Below are positions 58,197-64,000 of a stretch of 64,000 nucleotides of DNA, in pieces. Made by a program: the position numbers and the translations under genes. Position 1 is the first letter of the stretch, and each line of letters begins with the position of its first letter. This stretch comes from SFLA01 sp045533895. GTDB lineage: Bacteria > Bacillota > Clostridia > Oscillospirales > CAG-382. The notes under the pieces were generated by a model. The model worked only from the letters and a program-made list of their open reading frames with translations. It was not told where the DNA came from and searched no databases. The stretch is taken from contig JAZSIT010000045.1 in NCBI GenBank assembly GCA_045533895.1, forward strand, positions 7,376 to 71,375, given 5' to 3'.

Positions 58197-58314
58197 CCGG
58201 CTAACCGCATTTTGCACGTAAAAAGAAAAACTGCATAAATGCAAGGGCAAGGCGGCACTTCGCCTGTCAGCGCAAAGCAAAAATGCTGCCTATGCGCAAT
58301 ACCAAGGTAAAAGA

Positions 58315-58350
58315 ATCCGGAGTCGCTTGATGCTACACCGGATTTTTTGA
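58315..58350 (+). terminator. Terminator between rplS and lepB
   Basis: ATCCGG(AGTCGC) pairs with (TGCTAC)ACCGGAT, with two mismatches, followed by a T-run (TTTTTTGATTTTTTTG). Read-through could still feed lepB. Confidence 0.8.
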
Positions 58351-58385
58351 TTTTTTTGATACGATATTATTTACGAGGCTTTATA

Positions 58386-59006
58386 ATGGACGAAAACACC
58401 TCTATAGGCACCCCCGAAGAAGAAATAATTATTCCCGCAGAGGAAAGCGCGGTCACTGCCGAAGCGCCCAAAAAGAAAAAGAAGAAAACACTTATAGCAG
58501 AATTATACGATTGGCTGGAAACTTTTTGTCTTGCCCTTGCTATAATGGTAGTGCTGTTTTTGTTTGTGTTCCGCTATGTTACCGTTGACGGCAGTTCAAT
58601 GAACAACACTCTGTTTGACGGGGATAAGCTGATAATATCCAATTTTAACTACGAGCCCGAAACCGGCGATATAGTTGTAATATATATTGAGGGTGCAAAC
58701 AAGCCTTATATAAAGCGTGTTATCGCTACTGAGGGTCAGACCGTTAAAATAGACTTTGAGAAATGGGAGGTCTATGTTGACGGCGTGCTTCTTGACGAGC
58801 CTTACGTTAACTTCCGCGAGGGAGAGGATATGCACTACGCCGCTTTTTATAACGGCGAGTTTGTGGTGCCCGAGGGACAGGTTTACGTTATGGGCGACAA
58901 TCGTAACGATTCTACCGACAGCAGAGTGCTCGGCTGTCTGGAGGAGCACAATATTATCGGCAGAGTAATAATACGTTTGGGACCGAATTTCGGCAAGGTG
59001 GATTAA
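58386..59006 (+). CDS. lepB: Signal peptidase I
   Basis: 206 residues from MDENTSIGTPEEEIIIPAEE, with GAGG upstream. Cytoplasmic acidic tail and KKKKKK, then one membrane helix at about 44-65. Catalytic Ser in VDGSSMNNTL (about residue 71) and Lys in YIKRVIATEG (about 110). The C-terminal box GDNRNDSTDSR is intact. Cleaves signal peptides outside the membrane. Usual clostridial neighbours rplS and rbgA. Confidence 0.96.
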   Translation: MDENTSIGTPEEEIIIPAEESAVTAEAPKKKKKKTLIAELYDWLETFCLALAIMVVLFLFVFRYVTVDGSSMNNTLFDGDKLIISNFNYEPETGDIVVIYIEGANKPYIKRVIATEGQTVKIDFEKWEVYVDGVLLDEPYVNFREGEDMHYAAFYNGEFVVPEGQVYVMGDNRNDSTDSRVLGCLEEHNIIGRVIIRLGPNFGKVD

Positions 59007-59007
59007 T

Positions 59008-59859
59008 ATGGCAGATCCTATAGTTTGGTATCCCGGGCACATGGCGAAAGCCAAAAGGCAGCTTTTGCAGATGTCGTCTATGACAGACATTGTAATTGAA
59101 ATTCTTGATGCCCGCGTGCCCTATTCATCGCAAAATCCCGATATAGCCACGCTTTTTCCCCATAAGCCCAGGCTTACGCTAATTAATAAGTGCTCCCTTG
59201 CAGACGACGTGCAGACCAAAGCGTGGGTAGAAAAGCTGCGCAATGAGGGCAGAACGGTTATACCCATAGACTGCAAAACGGGGCTTAACATTAACGCAGT
59301 TGCGCCAAAGATACGCGCACTTACCGCAGAAAAATTAGAGCGCGGCGCACAAAAGGAAATGACCATTACCCTGCGTGCCATGGTTGTGGGTGTTACCAAC
59401 GTAGGTAAATCCACCTTTATAAATGCGTTTACCAAAACATCAAAAGCCGTTGCGGAGGACAGACCGGGGGTTACCCGTAATCTCAAGTGGATTGCATCCC
59501 CCTACGGCATTGACCTGCTGGACACTCCGGGTCTGCTTTGGCACAAGTTTGATGACGAGATTGTGGGAATTAACCTTGCCTGCACAGGCGCTATAAGAGA
59601 CGAGATATTGGATACACTTACCCTTTCCGTAAAGCTGTGCGGAATTTTGAGAGAGAAATACCCCGAGCTCCTTTGCGAAAGATATAATATTGAAATATCC
59701 GATGAACAGATGGATTTTGAGATATTTGAGGATATCGGCAAAAAGCGCGGAATGCTTATAAAAAAAGGCGAAATTAACGAGGAACGCTGTGCCGCAACTA
59801 TTCTGGACGAATTCCGCGGCGGAAAGATTGGAAAAATAACTCTGGATACGTTGGTGTAG
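59008..59859 (+). CDS. rbgA: Ribosome biogenesis GTPase RbgA (YlqF)
   Basis: 283 residues, circularly permuted GTPase: G4 NKCSLAD (near 60) comes before G1 VGVTNVGKSTFINAF and G3 DTPGLLW. The N-terminal IVWYPGHMAKAKRQLL is characteristic. It acts in late 50S assembly. It directly follows lepB (1 bp) and is followed by rnhB, the order seen in B. subtilis. Confidence 0.96.
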   Translation: MADPIVWYPGHMAKAKRQLLQMSSMTDIVIEILDARVPYSSQNPDIATLFPHKPRLTLINKCSLADDVQTKAWVEKLRNEGRTVIPIDCKTGLNINAVAPKIRALTAEKLERGAQKEMTITLRAMVVGVTNVGKSTFINAFTKTSKAVAEDRPGVTRNLKWIASPYGIDLLDTPGLLWHKFDDEIVGINLACTGAIRDEILDTLTLSVKLCGILREKYPELLCERYNIEISDEQMDFEIFEDIGKKRGMLIKKGEINEERCAATILDEFRGGKIGKITLDTLV

Positions 59860-59868
59860 GTGAAAAAT

Positions 59869-60474
59869 ATGAACCGTGATATAGAACTGAAGGCTAAAAG
59901 CGAAGGATATACGGTTATTTGCGGATGCGACGAGGCGGGCAGAGGCCCCCTTGCAGGACCCGTTTTTGCCGCCGCCGTAATTTTGCCCGATGACATGGAT
60001 ATATCCGAACTGAACGATTCCAAAAAGCTTACCGAAAAGCAGAGAGACAAGCTGTTTGATACAATAAAGGAAAAGGCTGCGGACTACGCCATTGCCTTTG
60101 CCACCGTTGAAGAAATTGAGGAAATAAATATACTGAACGCATCTATGCTGGCAATGAAGCGGGCAATAGAGCAGTTAAAAACAAAACCCGACCTTGCACT
60201 TATTGACGGAAATATAGCCCGTGGGTTTAATATTCCCGCACGGCCTATTATAAAAGGCGATGCACTTAGTCCCTCTATTGCCGCCGCAAGCATACTTGCA
60301 AAGGTGGCAAGAGACAGATACTGTACCGAAATGGACGAGCAGTATCCTATGTACGGGTTTGCAAAACACAAGGGATATCCTACAAAGGACCACAAGGCGG
60401 CGGTCATAAAATACGGGCCTGCGCCGGTACACAGAATGAGCTTTCTTAAAAAAACGCTTGGAGAGCAAAAATGA
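59869..60474 (+). CDS. rnhB: Ribonuclease HII
   Basis: 201 residues from MNRDIELKAKSEGYTVICGC; TAGGTG lies 6 bases upstream, and a GTG nine bases earlier lacks a site. Catalytic CDEAGRG (Asp21-Glu22) and LALIDGN (third Asp) are present. Removes RNA from RNA-DNA hybrids and single ribonucleotides. Overlaps yraN by 4 bp (ATGA). Confidence 0.96.
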   Translation: MNRDIELKAKSEGYTVICGCDEAGRGPLAGPVFAAAVILPDDMDISELNDSKKLTEKQRDKLFDTIKEKAADYAIAFATVEEIEEINILNASMLAMKRAIEQLKTKPDLALIDGNIARGFNIPARPIIKGDALSPSIAAASILAKVARDRYCTEMDEQYPMYGFAKHKGYPTKDHKAAVIKYGPAPVHRMSFLKKTLGEQK

Positions 60475-60866
60475 TAAATATCGGCAAGATCGGCGAAGAT
60501 GCCGCTACAAAACATCTTATTAAAAAGCGCTGGCATATTCTTGCGCGGAACTACAGAGTTCGCGGCGGCGAAATTGATATTGTGGCATACCGTAGCGGTA
60601 TTATTGCATTTGTGGAGGTTAAGACCAGAACGGGCGACGCTTTCGGTACACCCAGAGAAGCGGTGGACGACGAGAAGATAAAACGGTTTTGGAAAGCGCG
60701 CCGCGACCTTACCGACCATTATCTTATAAACGGACGAATACCCGTACAGTACGGGTTTTTGAAACTGAACAGGAAAGTTTTTACGTTGCGCAACGATATT
60801 ATTGAGGTTTACGCCATGCGCAACGGAGATATAAAAAGCATTAATCACATAAAGGACGCATTCTAA
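60471..60866 (+). CDS. yraN: UPF0102 (YraN) nuclease-like protein
   Basis: 131 residues. The restriction-endonuclease-like core is visible: IGKIGEDAATKHLIKKRWHI, GGEIDIVAYR, IIAFVEVKTR (D-ExK). YraN family proteins are linked to DNA processing, but a defined function is not established. Coupled by overlap with rnhB and thrC (TAATG). Confidence 0.93.
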   Translation: MINIGKIGEDAATKHLIKKRWHILARNYRVRGGEIDIVAYRSGIIAFVEVKTRTGDAFGTPREAVDDEKIKRFWKARRDLTDHYLINGRIPVQYGFLKLNRKVFTLRNDIIEVYAMRNGDIKSINHIKDAF

Positions 60867-62299
60867 TGAGATACTACAGCACACGCGATACCGAAAAGAA
60901 ATATTACTCCTCTCCCGAGGCTATCTGCAAAGGACTTGCGCCAGACGGCGGATTGTTTGTTCCCGCAGAGCTCCCCCTTATATCCAAAAAGGAGATCGAA
61001 GCATATTGCCAATACGGATATGAGCGTATCGCGGCAGAGATACTTTATAAATTCTTCCCCGAGCTTGGCAAGGAAGAAATTCTTGAGCAGTGCGAGCAGG
61101 CATACGCATACCCTAATTTCGACCCTACTCCTGCGCCTGTAAAGGTTTTGGGTAACACCGCAGTTTTGGAGCTGTGGCACGGTCCCACCTGCGCTTTCAA
61201 GGATATGGCACTGCAGATAATGCCCAGACTTCTTGCAATGAGCATGAAAAAGTGCGGTGAGACGAGAACCGCCCATATAGTTACCGCTACCTCCGGCGAC
61301 ACCGGCAAGGCGGCGATGGAAGGCTTTAAGGATCTGGAGCAGACCCGTATTACTGTTTATTATCCTACCGACGGTGTTTCCGAAACCCAGAAGCGCCAGA
61401 TGGCAACTCAGGAAGGCAGCAACGTAAACGTAATTGCCGTGCGCGGTAATTTTGACGACGCCCAGAGCGCGGTAAAGGCTATTTTTGCTAACGATGAAAT
61501 TAAGAAAACTGCCGAGGAAAACGGCGAATTCCTTTCCTCAGCAAACTCCATAAACATCGCCCGTCTGGTTCCTCAGGTGGCTTACTACGTTTCCGCCTAT
61601 ATCGACCTTGTTAAAAAAGGCTTTATTGCGGACGGCGAAACTATTGATATTTCAGTTCCCACCGGAAACTTTGGCGATATTCTTGCAGGCTGGCTTGCAA
61701 AGAAAATGGGTATGCCTATCGGCAAGCTTATCTGCGCATCCAACCGCAACAGAGTTCTTACCGATTTCTTTGTTACCGGTGTTTACGATACCCGCCGTCC
61801 CTTCTTTGCAACCACATCTCCCTCTATGGATATTCTTATTGCTTCCAACCTTGAGAGATTGCTTTGCTTTAACTTCGGCGCAGAGGCTACCGCAGGCTTT
61901 ATGAAGAGCCTAAAGAAAGACGGCTCCTTTGCCGTTACCCCCGCCCAGCTTGATATACTTGAAGCAGAGTTTGGCTGTTCCAGCTGTGATGACGAGTCTA
62001 CCGCAGACGTAATAAAGCACGTTTACGAGGAATTCGGCTACACTATAGATACCCATACCGCCGCCGCATTTATGGGCGCAAGCGGAAACAAGTGTCTGGT
62101 GGTCTCCACAGCGTCGCCTTACAAATTTGCTCCTGCAGTTGCGCAGGCTTTGGGTATGAAGGAAACCTCTCACGAAGCGTTGAGCAAACACACCGGCACA
62201 AATATTCCCGCGCCTCTTAAAGATATTTACAAAAAAGATATCCGCTTCACCCGTGTAGTGGATAAAGCGGATATAGCTGCATCACTTTACTTGCAGTGA
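60866..62299 (+). CDS. thrC: Threonine synthase
   Basis: 477 residues, PLP-dependent conversion of O-phosphohomoserine to threonine. N-terminal MRYYSTRDTEKKYYSSPEAI and FVPAELPL fit the long (class II) form. The PLP lysine is K112 in HGPTCAFKDMALQ. TATSGDTGKAAMEG binds phosphate. It overlaps the yraN stop by one base. The final 13 bp overlap a small gene on the opposite strand. Confidence 0.95.
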   Translation: MRYYSTRDTEKKYYSSPEAICKGLAPDGGLFVPAELPLISKKEIEAYCQYGYERIAAEILYKFFPELGKEEILEQCEQAYAYPNFDPTPAPVKVLGNTAVLELWHGPTCAFKDMALQIMPRLLAMSMKKCGETRTAHIVTATSGDTGKAAMEGFKDLEQTRITVYYPTDGVSETQKRQMATQEGSNVNVIAVRGNFDDAQSAVKAIFANDEIKKTAEENGEFLSSANSINIARLVPQVAYYVSAYIDLVKKGFIADGETIDISVPTGNFGDILAGWLAKKMGMPIGKLICASNRNRVLTDFFVTGVYDTRRPFFATTSPSMDILIASNLERLLCFNFGAEATAGFMKSLKKDGSFAVTPAQLDILEAEFGCSSCDDESTADVIKHVYEEFGYTIDTHTAAAFMGASGNKCLVVSTASPYKFAPAVAQALGMKETSHEALSKHTGTNIPAPLKDIYKKDIRFTRVVDKADIAASLYLQ

Positions 62300-62466
62300 C
62301 GGCAGTCTTCGGCTGACTTAAAGGTATTGCAGGTGGTTTCTGCGGAGCACTCTGCATGAGTAGGACCCACACTTATCTTGGGTGCGGTGCAGATATTCTG
62401 CTCTGCGTGGTAAACGCAATCGCATACCTTGCAATCGATGCCGTGGTTAACGTGTTTTGTTTCCAT
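62287..62466 (-). CDS. Small DUF1540-type cysteine-rich protein
   Basis: 59 residues: METKHVNHGIDCKVCDCVYH begins it, NICTAPKISVG and AECSAETTCNTFK follow, and it ends DCRHCK. It has nine cysteines in the spacing of the DUF1540 family (often paired C-x2-C units), so a metal-binding or redox role is likely. GGGAGGG lies about 11 bases upstream. The gene runs opposite to thrC and its stop region overlaps it by 13 bp. Confidence 0.85.
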   Translation of the reverse strand: METKHVNHGIDCKVCDCVYHAEQNICTAPKISVGPTHAECSAETTCNTFKSAEDCRHCK

Positions 62467-62551
62467 TTTTAATATATCCCTCCCTTACGTTAAACAGTTT
62501 TCCCGTAAAGAACCCGGTTTATTCTTTTTGAAGGCGGTGAACCCAAAAACA

Positions 62552-63241
62552 ATGTCGGTATACGTTATAGCAGACCTGCATCTGTCCCACGGGGCAGACA
62601 AGCCCATGGACGTTTTCGGCGCAAAATGGGAAAACCATACCGAAAAGCTGCGTGAAAACTGGATAAATACGGTTGGCGAAAACGACACCGTGGTGATTGT
62701 GGGAGATATTTCCTGGGGACTCCGCTTTGAAAACGCGGTGGATGACCTTGCGTTTATCCATGCTCTGCCGGGAAAAAAGATAATCTCAAAGGGCAACCAC
62801 GATTTTTGGTGGCAAAGCGCGAAGAAATTGAGAGAATATAAAGAAGCCTCCGGTGCAGACAGTATTGAGTTTCTTTACAATAACGCTTTTTACGCAGAAG
62901 GAGTAATTATCTGCGGAACAAGAGGCTGGGTGGACGAGGAAAGCGCAAGCGAAAAGGATAAAAAAATTATCTCCCGCGAAGCAGGCAGGCTGTCCCTTTC
63001 AATGGCGCAGGCAAAAGCGATTAAGGAAAAATATCCCGAAGGGGAGATTATTTCCTTTGTTCACTATCCGCCCACACAAAGTCTTACGGATATTATGCGT
63101 GAAAACGGCGTGAGGAAATGCTATTACGGCCATCTCCACGGCGCACACAAGGACGCACTTCCCCAGCATATAAACGGAATTGAGGTTCACCTTGTTTCCG
63201 CAGATTTTATAAATTTTTGCCCTGTAAAAATAAAGGAGTAA
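62552..63241 (+). CDS. Metallophosphoesterase
   Basis: 229 residues from ATG at 62552 (MSVYVIADLHLSHGADKPMD); a GTG at 62537 with nearby GGCGG is an alternative. Motifs: DLHLSH, VGDISWG, SKGNHDFWW, FVHYPP and GHLHGAH, so the two-metal site is complete. The family (YkuE/phosphohydrolase type) often hydrolyses phosphodiesters or nucleotides. Start and substrate uncertain; followed after 3 bp by the small membrane protein. Confidence 0.9.
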   Translation: MSVYVIADLHLSHGADKPMDVFGAKWENHTEKLRENWINTVGENDTVVIVGDISWGLRFENAVDDLAFIHALPGKKIISKGNHDFWWQSAKKLREYKEASGADSIEFLYNNAFYAEGVIICGTRGWVDEESASEKDKKIISREAGRLSLSMAQAKAIKEKYPEGEIISFVHYPPTQSLTDIMRENGVRKCYYGHLHGAHKDALPQHINGIEVHLVSADFINFCPVKIKE

Positions 63242-63244
63242 ACA

Positions 63245-63511
63245 ATGAAAAAAGCTGCTGTTATCGCACTTATTTTAGGAATTTTAATGATAATCACAAG
63301 CGTTGTTCTGCCCATTTTCACCATTATCTCCAGCGCGGAAGAGGCTAATAACGCGGCTGTCGGAATTATCGGCGGTGCGGATGGACCGACGGCAATTCTT
63401 GTGACAAGTGAAATTTTCTTCGGTATTCCTGCCGCAATTCTGTTTTTGGGCATAGCGCTTGTTTGTGCGAGTGTTGTTACGTTTATTGTTTACAAGAAGA
63501 AAAAGAAATAG
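63245..63511 (+). CDS. 88-residue membrane protein with the OadB/GcdB ion-site signature
   Basis: Two hydrophobic segments (about 3-27 and 57-82) flank a central AAVGIIGGADGPTAILVTS (38-56). GIIGGADGPTAI is the hallmark of the beta subunits of Na+-pumping decarboxylases, whose Asp in GGADGP is the ion-binding residue. Normal beta subunits have about 370-430 residues and eight or more helices. The frame is intact, AAGGAG precedes it and it ends in a lysine tail. It may be a real small protein derived from that family or a domain relic. It is probably cotranscribed with the metallophosphoesterase. Confidence 0.8.
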   Translation: MKKAAVIALILGILMIITSVVLPIFTIISSAEEANNAAVGIIGGADGPTAILVTSEIFFGIPAAILFLGIALVCASVVTFIVYKKKKK

Positions 63512-63569
63512 TAAAAATTAAACGCACTTCATTTAGGAGTGTTCTCATAAGGATGTTTACAAATTGTAG

Positions 63570-63636
63570 GGACCGGCGTCCTCGACGGTCCGTGACACAT
63601 AAATTTCGGCAGAGATATTGTTTTCTCTGCCGATTT
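63570..63636. terminator. Intergenic palindrome and terminator after the 63245 gene
   Basis: GGACCG...CGGTCC (63570-63591) is followed by TCGGCAGAG...CTCTGCCGA (63606-63633) and TTTG. The first belongs to a type of hairpin repeat common between clostridial genes (with GTAGGG). Confidence 0.7.
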
Positions 63637-63657
63637 GTGATATAATGGGACTAACAA

Positions 63658-63759
63658 AAAGCCTCTCCCTTTGGGAGAGGTGGCGGCGTAGCCGACGGAG
63701 AGGGCGAACAATTCCCCTCTCACCCGCTATCGCGGGAGCTCTCCCAAAGGGAGAGCCTT
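63658..63759. repeat. MITE-like palindromic element (CTCTCCCTTTGGGAGAG type)
   Basis: AAGCCTCTCCCTTTGGGAGAG at the left end and CTCTCCCAAAGGGAGAGCCTT at the right end form a terminal inverted repeat of about 20 bp, itself internally palindromic. Inside are GGCGGCGTAGCCGACGGAGAGGG and CTCACCCGCTATCGCGGGAGC blocks. No coding capacity. It differs in sequence from the GGGGTCCCC family. Confidence 0.78.
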
Positions 63760-63864
63760 GGGATGAGTGTTACTTTAGGGGTATGGGCTTTGCCCTGTGC
63801 CTTTGTAATACACATGCGAAACTGGCGATAAAGCAGAAAAACTCTTAACTTGGAGGGACAAAAG

Positions 63865-63933
63865 ATGCAATACAGTGAAAATACAGTAAAATACAGATTT
63901 TGCGATACAGATGAAACAGGGTGGGATGAATAG
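63865..63933 (+). other. Possible small ORF at the window end
   Basis: ATG at 63865 with GGAGG 8 bases upstream reads 22 codons (MQYSENTVKYRFCDTDETGW ...) to TAG. The good ribosome site suggests translation. The short length might mean a truncated gene continuing past the window or a leader peptide. I cannot name it. Confidence 0.3.
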
Positions 63934-64000
63934 CATATCAAGCGATAGAAATATCGCATATTGATAGATGTTTGCAGTCGGTATTGCACAAGCGTTTCAT

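Noticed and set aside
63618..63848. 76-codon open frame near the window end
   Set aside because: It reads through the MITE-like inverted repeat, has no ribosome site and no plausible protein character.

Overview
The window looks like chromosomal DNA of a low-to-moderate GC, endospore-forming member of the Clostridia (Bacillota), most likely an uncultured gut Oscillospirales/Ruminococcaceae-type organism. Supporting this are the gene order ylxM-ffh-rpsP-khpA-rimM-trmD, AddAB instead of RecBCD, RNase J, a spoIID/spoIIQ pair and spoIIR, strong GGAGG ribosome binding sites, many lipoprotein signal peptides, and textbook sigma-A promoters (TTGACA-17-TATAAT). Genus cannot be read from the sequence alone. 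I see no phage, plasmid, IS transposase or CRISPR array. The accessory signal lies in intergenic palindromic elements and a few unusual gene pairings.

Layout. 1-6.4 kb (minus): translation/secretion operon ylxM-ffh-(repeat)-rpsP-khpA-rimM-trmD-(membrane protein, cut by the window edge), preceded by a Clp ATPase with no middle domain and a damaged second ATPase site. 6.4-9.1 kb: membrane-anchored protein, SGNH lipoprotein, Nudix hydrolase. 9.1-16.5 kb (plus): spoIIR-addB-addA. 16.5-20.4 kb (minus): SpoIIQ-like M23 protein, compact SpoIID, an unknown membrane protein and a second, longer SpoIID/LytB protein. 20.77 kb: tRNA-Leu(CAA). 21.5-24.4 kb: three-gene ABC importer (lipoprotein, permease, ATPase; COG2984/COG4120/COG1101 type). 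24.4-27.0 kb: a 46-codon ORF, a lipoprotein, a ZIP metal transporter and an alpha/beta hydrolase. 27.0-30.2 kb: hairpin repeats, then an XRE-TPR regulator overlapping an ABC exporter. 30.2-34.4 kb: divergent Ca2+-type P-ATPase and CPA2 antiporter. 34.4-35.8 kb: structured intergenic DNA and a CD3324-like fusion protein. 35.8-39.5 kb (minus): AAC(3)-fold acetyltransferase, phosphoesterase lipoprotein and a small lipoprotein. 39.5-42.4 kb (plus): secreted protein, VTC-domain protein and DUF4956 membrane protein, followed by a tandem array of 43-44 bp hairpins. 42.6-46.9 kb (minus): ktrB-ktrA-amiE-namZ. 47.0-48.3 kb: family 2 glycosyltransferase. 48.3-52.6 kb (minus): WYL regulator, large DUF4855 lipoprotein and methyltransferase. 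52.6-53.9 kb: murA. 54.1-56.7 kb: rnjA and an SDR reductase. 56.7-57.6 kb: unknown membrane protein with an EF-hand-like loop. 57.7-63.5 kb (plus): rplS-lepB-rbgA-rnhB-yraN-thrC, a convergent DUF1540 mini-gene, a metallophosphoesterase and an 88-residue protein carrying the oxaloacetate-decarboxylase-beta signature. 63.5-64 kb: intergenic palindromes and a MITE-like element.

Together, the housekeeping blocks make the SRP pathway, ribosome assembly, tRNA methylation, peptidoglycan precursors and RNA turnover. The accessory blocks concern the cell surface (lipoproteins, exporters, muropeptide recycling, polyphosphate-type VTC protein, glycosyltransferase) and ion balance (KtrAB, Ca2+ ATPase, antiporter, ZIP). 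The most interesting observations are: (1) a family of GGGGTCCCC-bounded hairpin elements at three loci, one copy apparently inserted inside another; (2) the degenerate Clp ATPase; (3) the miniature OadB-motif protein; (4) translational coupling of potassium uptake to cell-wall recycling. Functions are inferred by recognising motifs; no database search was possible.
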